From Pseudomonas koreensis (lineage in GTDB: Bacteria > Pseudomonadota > Gammaproteobacteria > Pseudomonadales > Pseudomonadaceae): DNA of 64,000 nucleotides. Positions 1 through 7,992 of this stretch are shown here, piece by piece (position 1 is the first letter of the stretch; the number at the start of each line of letters is the position of its first letter). The notes below the pieces were generated by a model. It made no database searches, had not been told where the DNA came from, and saw nothing but the letters and a program-made list of their open reading frames with translations. Both the position numbers and the translations under genes were made by a program. Where the stretch lies: assembly GCF_012986595.1 (NCBI RefSeq), contig NZ_JAAQYM010000002.1, positions 496,001-560,000 on the forward strand, read 5' to 3'.

Positions 1-355
1 CCACGCGGAATTCGTCGGGCTGCAAACGGGTCATGCCCAGCGCCATCGCCGAGAAGTCGTTGATCAGCAGCAGTTGCTCGACCTGCAAGGTCTGGCAGAA
101 CGCCGTGCGGCTCAGGCGCCAGTGGTTGTTGGTGAACTTGAATTCATCACCACTCACGGGGCCGGCCACCGACAGGCACACCGAACCGATCGAACCCGGC
201 GCCAGACCGAGGCCGCTCAGATAGAGGCTGATCGCCTCCTCCGGGCCGGCATGGTCGGCCGTGGCCAGCACTTGAACCGATTCCAGTTGCTGATCTTTCC
301 ACAACGCGAACCGCGCGTTGGTGCCTCCGATGTCACCGACCAAAGCCAGTTTCAA
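1..355 (-). CDS. glk: Glucokinase, N-terminal part (cut by window edge)
   Basis: Glucokinase phosphorylates glucose to glucose-6-phosphate in the cytoplasm, feeding the Entner-Doudoroff route. The minus-strand frame begins with a TTG codon at 355 and reads [19 protein letters not shown], which contains the ASKHA phosphate-1 motif DIGGTNARF. It stays open to the window edge, about 118 residues of an expected 320 or so. The TTG overlaps the edd stop codon by four bases, so the two genes are translationally coupled in one operon. The unusual TTG start is chosen because it directly precedes the conserved N-terminus and no ATG or GTG lies nearby. Control is presumably shared with edd through HexR. 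The C-terminus and the catalytic Asp region ([10 protein letters not shown]) are present, and the rest lies outside the window. Confidence 0.93.
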   Translation of the reverse strand, partial: MKLALVGDIGGTNARFALWKDQQLESVQVLATADHAGPEEAISLYLSGLGLAPGSIGSVCLSVAGPVSGDEFKFTNNHWRLSRTAFCQTLQVEQLLLINDFSAMALGMTRLQPDEFRV

Positions 356-2178
356 TTAAGCGTCTCCAGGGCAGAAGTGAAGGCGCTGGCGCCCTGCTCC
401 GCCGAGCTGAAGGCCAAACGCATGAAGCCAAACAGTTCGCGGCCGCTGCCGATGTTGTTGCCCAACAGGCCTTTGGCGGGTTCGCGCGCTGCAAATTCGG
501 CGGCGTCGACCTTGAGTTCCAAAGTGCCTTTGACGCCATCGACGCGGATGATATCGCCCTCTTGCACCCGCGCCAAAGCACCACCGACATAAGCTTCAGG
601 GCTGACGTGGATCGCCGCCGGGATTTTCCCCGACGCGCCGGACATGCGCCCGTCGGTGACCAGCGCGACTTTGAAGCCGCGATCCTGCAGCACGCCGAGG
701 AACGGCGTCATCTTGTGCAGCTCGGGCATGCCGTTGGAGCGCGGGCCCTGGAAGCGCATGACTGCGACAAAATCTTTTTCCAGCAAACCGGCCTTGAACG
801 CATCGGCCAGGTCCTGCTGATCCTGGAACACCATGGCCGGTGCTTCGACGATCTGGTTCTCCAGCGCTACGGCGGAAACTTTCATCACGCCGCGCCCGAG
901 GTTGCCTTCCATCACTCGCAAGCCGCCCTCGGCCGAGAACGCACGAGCCACAGGACGCAGGATGTTTTCGTCGAGGCTTTCGATCGGGCCTTCGCGCCAC
1001 ACCAGCTCGCCGTTATCGAGGAACGGCTCTTTGGTGTAGCGGCTCAGACCATGGCCGAGCACGGTGTTGACGTCTTCGTGCAGCAGACCGGCTTCGAGCA
1101 GTTCGCGGATCAGGAACGACATGCCGCCCGCCGCCTGGAAGTGGTTGATGTCGGCTTTGCCGTTCGGGTAGACGTGGCTCAGGGTCGGCACGACTTCGGA
1201 GAGGTCGGCCATGTCCTGCCAGGTCAACTGGATGCCTGCGGCCATGGCAATCGCCGGCATGTGCAGGGTGTGGTTGGTCGAGCCGCCGGTGGCGTGCAGC
1301 GCGACGATCGAGTTGACCAGCGCCTTCTCGTCGACGATTTCGCCGATCGGCATGAAGTTGCCGTTCTGTTTGGTCAGGCGCGTGACCTGATGCGCGGCTT
1401 CGCGGGTCAGGGCATCGCGCAGCGGCGTGTTCGGGTTGACGAAAGACGCGCCCGGCAAGTGCAGGCCCATGACTTCCATCAGCAACTGGTTGGTGTTGGC
1501 GGTGCCGTAGAAGGTGCAGGTGCCCGGGCTGTGGTAGGACTTCATCTCCGATTCCAGCAGCTCTTCGCGGGTCGCCTTGCCTTCGGCGTATTTCTGCCGC
1601 ACGTCGGCTTTTTCCTTGTTGGAAATCCCCGAAACCATCGGTCCGCCCGGGACGAAGATCGTCGGCAGATGGCCGAAGCGCAGCGACCCCATCATCAGGC
1701 CCGGCACGATCTTGTCGCAGATGCCGAGCATCAGCGCGCCGTCGAACATGTTGTGCGACAGCGCCACCGCCGTGGACATGGCGATCACTTCGCGGCTCGG
1801 CAGGCTCAGCTCCATGCCCGGCTCGCCCTGGGTCACGCCATCGCACATCGCCGGCGTACCACCGGCGAACTGGCCGACCGAGCCGATTTCGCGCAGAGCG
1901 TTCTTGATCTGTTGCGGGAACACTTCGTACGGCTGGTGCGCCGAGAGCATGTCGTTATACGAAGAAACAATGGCGATGTTCGCCGAGTTCATCATCCGCA
2001 GGCTGTGCTTGTCTTCGCTGCCACACCCGGCCACGCCGTGGGCGAAGTTGGCGCATTGCAGCTTGCCGCGCATCGGCCCGTCGGTTGCGGCCCCGCGAAT
2101 CAGTGCAAGGTAAGCCTGACGCGTGGCGCGGCTGCGGGCGATAAGCCGTTCGGTGACCTCAAGAACGCGGGGATGCAT
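352..2178 (-). CDS. edd: 6-phosphogluconate dehydratase
   Basis: Converts 6-phosphogluconate to 2-keto-3-deoxy-6-phosphogluconate, the first committed step of the Entner-Doudoroff pathway. The 608-residue product has the length of the family and belongs to the IlvD/Edd dehydratases. Cysteines that fit the iron-sulfur cluster ligands are seen at C112 (motif MCDGVTQG) and C154 (GICDKIVPG), followed by PGGPM and the C-terminal [12 protein letters not shown] motif. The ATG at 2178 is the natural start. It overlaps glk by four bases and faces gap across a 220-bp control region carrying HexR-like operators. Nothing in the frame is broken. Known biology in Pseudomonas: edd-glk is repressed by HexR and released by 2-keto-3-deoxy-6-phosphogluconate, so the gene is induced on glucose. 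Confidence 0.97.
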   Translation of the reverse strand: MHPRVLEVTERLIARSRATRQAYLALIRGAATDGPMRGKLQCANFAHGVAGCGSEDKHSLRMMNSANIAIVSSYNDMLSAHQPYEVFPQQIKNALREIGSVGQFAGGTPAMCDGVTQGEPGMELSLPSREVIAMSTAVALSHNMFDGALMLGICDKIVPGLMMGSLRFGHLPTIFVPGGPMVSGISNKEKADVRQKYAEGKATREELLESEMKSYHSPGTCTFYGTANTNQLLMEVMGLHLPGASFVNPNTPLRDALTREAAHQVTRLTKQNGNFMPIGEIVDEKALVNSIVALHATGGSTNHTLHMPAIAMAAGIQLTWQDMADLSEVVPTLSHVYPNGKADINHFQAAGGMSFLIRELLEAGLLHEDVNTVLGHGLSRYTKEPFLDNGELVWREGPIESLDENILRPVARAFSAEGGLRVMEGNLGRGVMKVSAVALENQIVEAPAMVFQDQQDLADAFKAGLLEKDFVAVMRFQGPRSNGMPELHKMTPFLGVLQDRGFKVALVTDGRMSGASGKIPAAIHVSPEAYVGGALARVQEGDIIRVDGVKGTLELKVDAAEFAAREPAKGLLGNNIGSGRELFGFMRLAFSSAEQGASAFTSALETLN

Positions 2179-2298
2179 GTGTAGAACTCCAGGCTAACGG
2201 ATGTGGCGACCTGATTGTCTATGCTGATCAAACGCCGTTGTTGTTGGAATGACAGACGGCTTTTTTGACCATTCGGACCAGTTGATTCAGGTCACTCG

Positions 2299-2313
2299 TT
2301 GTAGATAAAACAA
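2299..2313. promoter_or_regulatory. HexR operator, edd-gap intergenic, site 1
   Basis: The sequence TTGTAGATAAAACAA fits TTGT-N7-ACAA exactly, the consensus known for HexR in P. putida. It sits between divergent edd and gap, where HexR is known to act. A weaker half-conserved match, TTGT-N7-ACAG, lies at 2241-2255, closer to edd. Confidence 0.75.
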
Positions 2314-2360
2314 AATATTGCCACTAAAAAGGCTTGTTTTCTATTTTTATGCGAATAATC

Positions 2361-2375
2361 TTGTAATTCCAACAA
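2361..2375. promoter_or_regulatory. HexR operator, gap-proximal, site 2
   Basis: TTGTAATTCCAACAA is a second perfect TTGT-N7-ACAA match. It ends 23 bp before the gap ATG at 2399, so a bound repressor would block gap transcription or early elongation. Confidence 0.75.
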
Positions 2376-2398
2376 CAAAACGACGGCGGCGCTGTTCA

Positions 2399-3400
2399 AT
2401 GACTCTTCGAATCGCAATCAATGGTTTTGGCCGCATCGGCCGTAATGTCCTGCGTGCACTGTATACCCAAGGCTATCGACAGGATTTGCAGATCGTCGCC
2501 ATCAACGATCTGGGCGACAGCGCCATCAACGCCCATCTGCTCAAATACGACACCGTTCACGGCACATTCGACGCCGAAGTGGCCCATGACAATGAAAGCC
2601 TGACGGTCAACGGCGACCGCATTTCGGTCAGCGCCATTCGCAATCCGGCCGACCTGCCGTGGGCTGCGGAAAAAATCGATGTGGTGTTCGAGTGCACCGG
2701 TCTGTTCACCGACCGTGCCAAAGCCGCTGCGCATCTTACTGCCGGCGCGCGCAAAGTGATCATCTCGGCCCCGGCCAAAGGTGCCGACGCCACCGTGGTT
2801 TATGGTGTGAACCACGACATTCTGCGCCAGTCGCACCAGATCATCTCCAACGCCTCGTGCACCACCAATTGCCTGGCGCCTGTCGCGCAAGTGCTGCACC
2901 GCGAGCTGGGCATCGAAAGCGGGCTGATGACCACCATCCACGCCTACACCAACGACCAGAACCTCACCGACGTCTACCACACCGACCCGTACCGTGCGCG
3001 TTCGGCCACGCAGAACATGATCCCGAGCAAGACCGGCGCCGCTGAAGCGGTAGGCCTGGTGCTGCCGGAACTGGCGGGCAAACTGACCGGCATGGCCGTG
3101 CGCGTACCGGTGATCAATGTGTCGCTGGTGGACCTGACCGTACAGTTGAAGAAAGAAGCCACTGCCGAGGAAGTCAACGCGCTGATGAAGGCTGCAAGCC
3201 AGCACTCGAAAATTCTCGGTTACAACACGTTGCCGCTGGTTTCCAGCGACTTCAACCACAACCCGCTGTCGTCGATCTTCGACGCCAACCACACCAAAGC
3301 CAGCGGCAAACTGCTGAAAGTACTGGCCTGGTACGACAACGAGTGGGGCTTCTCCAACCGTATGCTGGATAACTGCCTGGCGCTGTGTAACGCCGAGTAA
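2399..3400 (+). CDS. gap: Glyceraldehyde-3-phosphate dehydrogenase, type I
   Basis: NAD(P)-dependent oxidation of glyceraldehyde-3-phosphate to 1,3-bisphosphoglycerate, the enzyme just below the Entner-Doudoroff split. With the ATG at 2399 the product is 333 residues and opens with the Rossmann motif [11 protein letters not shown] longer open frame starts at 2318, but its extra 27 residues (FYFYANN and a run of arginines) are unlike the family and would be read through the HexR operators. The catalytic motif SNASCTTNC places the active-site cysteine at C154. The C-terminal [13 protein letters not shown] motif is intact. The divergent placement from edd-glk and the HexR-like sites indicate coordinate glucose control, as known for gap-1 of P. 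putida. Paralogues elsewhere in the genome are expected. Confidence 0.95.
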   Translation: MTLRIAINGFGRIGRNVLRALYTQGYRQDLQIVAINDLGDSAINAHLLKYDTVHGTFDAEVAHDNESLTVNGDRISVSAIRNPADLPWAAEKIDVVFECTGLFTDRAKAAAHLTAGARKVIISAPAKGADATVVYGVNHDILRQSHQIISNASCTTNCLAPVAQVLHRELGIESGLMTTIHAYTNDQNLTDVYHTDPYRARSATQNMIPSKTGAAEAVGLVLPELAGKLTGMAVRVPVINVSLVDLTVQLKKEATAEEVNALMKAASQHSKILGYNTLPLVSSDFNHNPLSSIFDANHTKASGKLLKVLAWYDNEWGFSNRMLDNCLALCNAE

Positions 3401-3415
3401 GGTTTTTCCGCCCCC

Positions 3416-3499
3416 TGTAGGAGCTGCCGAAAGCTGCGATCTTTTGATGTGGTTTTTAAGATCAACATCAAAAGATCGCAGCCTTCGGCAGCTCCTACA
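3416..3499. repeat. Palindromic intergenic repeat, GAGCTGCCGAAGG type
   Basis: Two 34-nt arms (TGTAGGAGCTGCCGAAAGCTG... at 3416 and its complement ending at 3499) with one mismatch flank a 16-nt spacer. The same unit recurs at 19097, 20575, 25987, 40950 and 61194. It follows gap and may act as a 3' transcript stabiliser or terminator. Confidence 0.9.
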
Positions 3500-3559
3500 T
3501 TTCGATCCGCACAAGACCTTTACCCTTCTTTGACAAATCAAGGCTTGACCATTCAGCTA

Positions 3560-3578
3560 GATGATAAGCATTATCATT
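3560..3578. promoter_or_regulatory. Fur box upstream of ECF sigma gene
   Basis: GATGATAAGCATTATCATT is close to the 19-bp Fur consensus and is nearly a perfect palindrome. It ends 25 bp before the sigma-factor start, so iron-loaded Fur would occlude the promoter and tie the module to iron starvation. Confidence 0.8.
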
Positions 3579-3603
3579 CGCTCGAAATGGATCAGGTTCC
3601 CCC

Positions 3604-4131
3604 GTGAGTCAATCGCGCTTCAACCACGTCTTCCTCACCCAGCGCACTTCGCTGCTGCGTACGCTGGAACGGATGGTCAACAACCACAGCACCGCCGAAG
3701 ACCTGCTGCAGGAAACCTACCTGCGCGTCACACGGGCGCTGAGCGAGCGTGCCATCGATCACCTTGAACCCTTTGTGTTCCAGACTGCGCGCAACCTGGC
3801 GCTGGATCATTTGCGCGCGCGCAAGATTCATTCGCGGACCATGGTTGATGACGTGCCGCAGGACGTGGTGCACAGCGTCGCCGCCCCCGCCAGCAGCGCC
3901 GAAGACGCCGCCCACGCCGAACAATTGCTGGAGCGCCTGAACGTGAGCCTCAGTCAACTCAGCCCGCGGCAACAGCAGATATTCATCCTCAGCCGCCTGC
4001 ACGGACACAGCTACCAGGAAATCGCCGACGAGCTGAATGTCTCCCTCAGCACCGTGCAGAAAGAACTGAAACTGATTATGAGCATTTGCATCGGCGTTGC
4101 CGAAAGACACGACAGCAGCGGCAAGCTGTAA
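3604..4131 (+). CDS. ECF sigma factor, iron-starvation FecI/HxuI type
   Basis: RNA polymerase sigma factor expected to transcribe the adjacent heme receptor gene when released by its anti-sigma partner. The product is 175 residues, normal for FecI-like factors. Region 2 covers about residues 10-75 (STAEDLLQETYLRV, FQTARNLALDHLR) and region 4 about 105-165 (LSPRQQQIFILSRLHGHSYQEIADELNVSLSTVQKEL, quoted in outline). The GTG at 3604 is the only start that keeps the N-terminus seen in this family. A Fur box lies directly upstream. fecR and the TonB-dependent receptor follow, the usual cell-surface signalling order. By context with the receptor and heme oxygenase, it matches hxuI of P. aeruginosa. 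That name is an inference from order. The last codons and the stop lie inside a repeat arm (see 4121-4193). Confidence 0.92.
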   Translation: MSQSRFNHVFLTQRTSLLRTLERMVNNHSTAEDLLQETYLRVTRALSERAIDHLEPFVFQTARNLALDHLRARKIHSRTMVDDVPQDVVHSVAAPASSAEDAAHAEQLLERLNVSLSQLSPRQQQIFILSRLHGHSYQEIADELNVSLSTVQKELKLIMSICIGVAERHDSSGKL

Positions 4132-4193
4132 GCTTCAAGCTCCAAGTAAAAACGAAAAGCAGTACACGCATCTGGCTTGCAGCTTGCAGCTTG
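4121..4193. repeat. AAGCTT/GCAGCTT imperfect inverted repeat at sigma-fecR junction
   Basis: The left arm around GCAAGCTGTAAGCTTCAAGC and the right arm GCTTGCAGCTTGCAGCTTG are largely complementary. The left arm contains the last sense codons and stop of the sigma gene. The repeat separates sigma and anti-sigma genes that usually touch. It resembles a dispersed Pseudomonas repeat, from memory. Confidence 0.6.
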
Positions 4194-4232
4194 ACGCTAG
4201 AAACTGCTTCGCCAGAAGCCCGAGGAAACACC

Positions 4233-5198
4233 GTGACGGACACCCACCGCTCGCCTTCGCCCGAAACGGCGCAGGATGCTGCAAGTGCAATGGACCAGGC
4301 CTTGGACTGGCTCATCGTGCTCGGCACTCCGGACGAAGAGCAGACCCGGCAATTTCACGCGTGGCTGGCGGCTGATCCGTTGAATGCCGAGGCGTTCGCC
4401 AAGGCCCAGGCGATCTGGGATGGCCCGCAGATTGCCCAGTGCGCACAAAACCTCGCGGCGAAACCTGCAAAAGTCACTGTCCTCCAACGTCTGCGCCCGC
4501 ACTGGAAACCGCTGGCCACCGCTGCGGTGCTGATTCTCGGCCTGTTCAGTTTCAGCAATCTGCCGATGCGCTTGCAGGCCGATCACCTCACCGTGGTCGG
4601 CGAGCGCCAGCGCCTGCAACTGGAGGACGGCTCGAAAGTCCTGCTCAATACCAATTCGGCGTTTTCCAGCACCATCAATGATCAACAACGCGTCGCGCGC
4701 TTGTATCAGGGGGAGGCGTTTTTCGAGATTGCCGGCAGCCGCAACCAGCCGCTGGAAATCGATGCCGGGCCGGTCAAGGCCAGTGTGCATGACACTGCAT
4801 TTGCCGTGCGTTACCTGGACGGCGTGGCGCAGGTCAACGTGCAGCGCGGCGACGTCGATCTGCGCGCCACCCATGACGATGCGCGGGTGCGCCTGTCCGC
4901 CGGGGAAAGCATCCGCATCGGCCCCAACGGCTTCGACCGCCCGGCCAAGCTCGACGCGAATACCGATCTGGCCTGGGTTCAGGGCCGCCTGGTGTTCGAG
5001 AACTGCCCACTGAATCAGGTGCTGGCCGAACTGCGCCGCTACTACCCGGGCTGGATCATCAACACCAACGAGCAATTGGCCGACGTCAATGTCACCGGCA
5101 ATTACCGCCTGGACCAACCGCTCGACGTGGTGCGCTCCCTCGCCCACATCACTTCCGCGCGCCTGCAAGAATTCCCGGCGCTGGTGATCCTGAACTAA
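4233..5198 (+). CDS. FecR-family anti-sigma regulator
   Basis: Inner-membrane signal transducer that holds the ECF sigma factor until the heme-loaded outer-membrane receptor signals. From the GTG at 4233 the product is 321 residues. Residues about 15-60 form the N-terminal anti-sigma domain (ALDWLIVLGTPDEEQTRQFH, the DUF4880 type). One membrane segment follows near residues 90-110 (LATAAVLILGLFSF). The periplasmic FecR domain comes next (DGSKVLLNTNSAF, VARLYQGEAFFEI) and ends with a secretin-like STN region (PLNQVLAELRRYYPG). The frame stays open upstream to 4086, but a purine-rich ribosome site (CGAGGAAA) precedes 4233 and the upstream residues come from the repeat. It lies between the sigma and receptor genes. 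Likely hxuR equivalent by position. Confidence 0.9.
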   Translation: MTDTHRSPSPETAQDAASAMDQALDWLIVLGTPDEEQTRQFHAWLAADPLNAEAFAKAQAIWDGPQIAQCAQNLAAKPAKVTVLQRLRPHWKPLATAAVLILGLFSFSNLPMRLQADHLTVVGERQRLQLEDGSKVLLNTNSAFSSTINDQQRVARLYQGEAFFEIAGSRNQPLEIDAGPVKASVHDTAFAVRYLDGVAQVNVQRGDVDLRATHDDARVRLSAGESIRIGPNGFDRPAKLDANTDLAWVQGRLVFENCPLNQVLAELRRYYPGWIINTNEQLADVNVTGNYRLDQPLDVVRSLAHITSARLQEFPALVILN

Positions 5199-5217
5199 AT
5201 GAGAATTATTTTTACTC
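5198..5217. promoter_or_regulatory. Possible Fur-like element before receptor gene
   Basis: AATGAGAATTATTTTTACTC keeps the left half of a Fur box (ATGAGAAT-ATT) but has a poor right half. It overlaps the -35 part of the proposed ECF promoter, so either reading or both may apply. Confidence 0.4.
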
Positions 5218-5245
5218 GATAGCGAAAGCCCGTTCGTCTCGTTAT
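5211..5245 (+). promoter_or_regulatory. Proposed ECF sigma promoter of the receptor gene
   Basis: GCCCGTTCGTCTCGTTAT at 5228-5245 is repeated base for base at 7947-7964 before heme oxygenase. At both sites TTTTTAC lies exactly 12 bp upstream. The layout, a conserved upstream block plus a CGTC-containing downstream block, fits an ECF promoter read by the neighbouring sigma factor. The match to a known FecI-family consensus was not established. Confidence 0.7.
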
Positions 5246-5320
5246 AGCCAATGCAATTGATTCGCATCTTCGGACGTGAATCAGCACCTATAAAGATTCG
5301 TGCGACACGGAGCGCTATCG

Positions 5321-7879
5321 ATGTCCTCTCGCCTTACCCGCCAGACTGCTTCCCCTTCCCGCGTATTGTCATTGCTGACCGCCGCCATCCTCATGGCCGG
5401 CACCGCACCGCTGATGGCTGCCACCGAACAACCGGCGCGCAACATGGGTGATTATTCGTTCTCGATCGCCCAGCAACCGCTGGTCTCGGCGCTCAACGCC
5501 TTCACCGGCGTGACCGGCTGGCAGGTCGGCTTGCCGGCAGAACTGGGTCAGGGCGTGTCGTCGCCGGGCGTGCGTGGTTCGCTGCCACCGGAAAAAGCCC
5601 TTGAGCGCTTGTTGGTGGGGACCAACCTGAGCTTCCGCAAACTGAGCAACAACAACGTCGTGCTGGAAAAACGCAGCAGCAGCGGCGCACTGAATCTGGA
5701 TCAGGTGACCATCAGCGCCACCCGCCAGGAACAGTCGGTCAACAGCGTGCCGGCCACCGTCAGCGTGCAGACCCGCGAGGATCTGGATCGCAACAACGTC
5801 AACTCGATCAAGGATCTGGTGCGTTACGAGCCGGGTGTTTCGGTGGGCGGTGCCGGTCAACGTGCCGGCCTGACCGGCTACAACATCCGTGGCATTGACG
5901 GTGACCGCGTCCTGACTCAAGTCGACGGCGTGCAAGTGCCGGACAGCTTTTTCAACGGCCCTTACGCACAGACCAACCGCAATTACGTCGACCCGGAAAT
6001 CGTCAAACGCGTGGAAATTCTCCGTGGCCCGGCGTCGGTGCTGTACGGCAGCAATGCAATTGGCGGCGCCGTCAGCTACTACACCCTCGACCCGGACGAC
6101 ATCATCAAGCCTGGCCAGGACGTCGGCGCACGTCTGAAAACCGGTTACAGCTCGGCCGACGACAGCTGGCTGACCTCCGGCACCGTTGCCGGGCGCACCG
6201 GCGACTTCGATGGTTTGCTGCACCTGAGCCAGCGCAACGGCCATGAAACCGAGTCCTACGGCGAAACCGGTGGCACCGGCCTGAACCGCACCGAGGCCAA
6301 CCCGGAAGATGTGCGCACCACCAACGTGCTGGCCAAACTCGGCTGGAACTACGCTGACGACGCGCGCTTCGGCCTGACCTACGAACACTACAAAGACGAT
6401 CGCGACACCAACCAGTTGAGCGCCGTCGGTGGCCCGTTCAACGCTGGACGCGGGTTTGGTTTCTACAAGGCGCGCACCGGCAACGACACCGTCACGCGCG
6501 AGCGTTTTGGCCTGGAGCACCGCTTCGCACTGGACACTGCGCTGGCCGACAACATCAAGTGGTCGCTCAACTACCAGATCGCCAAGACCGACCAGAGCAC
6601 CCAGGAAATCTACGCACCGTCGCGTACCGTACTGCGCAACCGCGACACCAATTACAAAGATCGCCAATGGGTGTTCGATGCGCAGGCTGACAAGTCGTTT
6701 GCCATCGCCGACACCGATCACACCGTTACCTACGGCACGACCATCAAGCAGGACAAAGTCACCGGATTGCGCACCGGCAACGGCACCTGCCTGACCGTCA
6801 GCGGCGCATGCCGCGTGATCGGTGCGCCAAGCGCCGCCGACACCTTGAAACCGGCCAGCGACTTCCCGGACCCGACCATCAACAGCTACAGCCTGTTCGC
6901 TCAGGATCAGATCAGCTGGGGTAACTGGACGTTCCTGCCGGGCGCACGTTACGACTACACCGAACTCAAGCCGCACATCACCGATGAGTTCCTCGCCACT
7001 GCCGACCAAAGTGGTAACGGTGAGGTCAGCGACAAGAAGAAAACCTGGCATCGTCTGTCGCCGAAGTTCGGCACCACCTACAGCTTTAACGATCACTACA
7101 CCTGGTACGGCCAGTACGCCGAAGGCTTCCGCACGCCGACCGCCAAGGCCTTGTACGGTCGATTTGAAAACCTCGCGGGCGGCTATCAGGTCGCGCCGAA
7201 CCCGGACCTTGAACCGGAAAAAAGCAAAAGCTATGAAACCGGTCTGCGTGGCCAATTTGCAGCGGGCACGTTCGACGTCGCGGTGTTCTACAACAAGTAC
7301 CGTGATTTCATCGATGAGAACGCCATCACCCCCGGCTATACCGAGACCACGTTCCAGAGCAACAACATCAAACACGCCACCATCAAAGGTGTTGAGCTCA
7401 AAGGTCGCCTGAACCTCGACACCTTTGGCGCGCCGACCGGCCTCTACACCCAAGGCTCAATGGCGTACCTGTACGGGCGCAACGACGACAGCGGCCAGCC
7501 ACTGAACAGCGTCAATCCGCTGACCGGCGTGTTCGGTCTCGGTTATGACCAGGACAACTACGGTGCGCTGCTGAGCTGGACGCTGGTCAAGCGCAAGGAT
7601 CGTGTCGACAGCACTCAGTTCAAGACACCGGACGGCACCAGCACCCAGTTCAAGACCCCGGGATATGGCGTGCTCGACCTGGCCGGCTTCTACAAAGTCA
7701 CCGACGACGTGACCGTCAATGCCGGCCTCTACAACCTGACCGACAAGAAGTACTGGCAGTGGGATGACGTGCGCGGTTACGACAGCGTCGGCGAAGCCTC
7801 GGTGACGCAACCGGCCAACCTTGATCGCCTGACCCAGCCGGGCCGCAACTTCGCGATCAATCTGGTCTGGGACATCTGA
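5321..7879 (+). CDS. TonB-dependent heme receptor with signalling domain
   Basis: Outer-membrane active transporter, by context for heme or hemoproteins, that also signals through the FecR-type protein. From the ATG at 5321 (GGAG upstream at about 5308) the product is 852 residues. A signal peptide spans roughly residues 1-35. The STN signalling domain covers about 43-110. The TonB box and plug start near LDQVTISATRQEQ (about 125-280), and a beta-barrel runs to a C-terminal FAINLVWDI. A FRAP-like FRTP at about 603-606 and an NPNL-like NPDL at 627-630 mark the heme-receptor class. The histidine usually found between them is missing, but tyrosines Y612 and Y622 are there. A strong terminator follows, then heme oxygenase. 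It is likely the hxuA equivalent of P. aeruginosa PA1302, from memory. Specificity is not proven by the sequence. Confidence 0.9.
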   Translation: MSSRLTRQTASPSRVLSLLTAAILMAGTAPLMAATEQPARNMGDYSFSIAQQPLVSALNAFTGVTGWQVGLPAELGQGVSSPGVRGSLPPEKALERLLVGTNLSFRKLSNNNVVLEKRSSSGALNLDQVTISATRQEQSVNSVPATVSVQTREDLDRNNVNSIKDLVRYEPGVSVGGAGQRAGLTGYNIRGIDGDRVLTQVDGVQVPDSFFNGPYAQTNRNYVDPEIVKRVEILRGPASVLYGSNAIGGAVSYYTLDPDDIIKPGQDVGARLKTGYSSADDSWLTSGTVAGRTGDFDGLLHLSQRNGHETESYGETGGTGLNRTEANPEDVRTTNVLAKLGWNYADDARFGLTYEHYKDDRDTNQLSAVGGPFNAGRGFGFYKARTGNDTVTRERFGLEHRFALDTALADNIKWSLNYQIAKTDQSTQEIYAPSRTVLRNRDTNYKDRQWVFDAQADKSFAIADTDHTVTYGTTIKQDKVTGLRTGNGTCLTVSGACRVIGAPSAADTLKPASDFPDPTINSYSLFAQDQISWGNWTFLPGARYDYTELKPHITDEFLATADQSGNGEVSDKKKTWHRLSPKFGTTYSFNDHYTWYGQYAEGFRTPTAKALYGRFENLAGGYQVAPNPDLEPEKSKSYETGLRGQFAAGTFDVAVFYNKYRDFIDENAITPGYTETTFQSNNIKHATIKGVELKGRLNLDTFGAPTGLYTQGSMAYLYGRNDDSGQPLNSVNPLTGVFGLGYDQDNYGALLSWTLVKRKDRVDSTQFKTPDGTSTQFKTPGYGVLDLAGFYKVTDDVTVNAGLYNLTDKKYWQWDDVRGYDSVGEASVTQPANLDRLTQPGRNFAINLVWDI

Positions 7880-7892
7880 TCCGCACGGCCCT

Positions 7893-7933
7893 GCGACGCG
7901 CGCATTGATCAGCGCGTCGCGGGGTTTTTTTTA
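7893..7933 (+). terminator. Rho-independent terminator after receptor gene
   Basis: A perfect 9-bp stem GCGACGCGC/GCGCGTCGC with a 10-nt loop is followed by GGGG and a T run. The T run is also the left block of the heme oxygenase promoter. Confidence 0.88.
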
Positions 7934-7964
7934 CGGTTCGGCACCTGCCCGTTCGTCTCGTTAT
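7930..7964 (+). promoter_or_regulatory. Proposed ECF promoter of heme oxygenase gene
   Basis: Carries the same GCCCGTTCGTCTCGTTAT block as 5228-5245, with TTAC 12 bp upstream at the same spacing. This indicates that heme oxygenase has its own promoter under the same sigma factor despite the terminator in front of it. Confidence 0.7.
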
Positions 7965-7992
7965 CAAGCGCCTCTTTTATCAAGGACCTCTC

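Noticed and set aside
5369..7453. 694-residue open frame antisense to the heme receptor
   Set aside because: Shadow of the receptor coding strand. The translation is low-complexity Val/Gly/Ala with no start signal.
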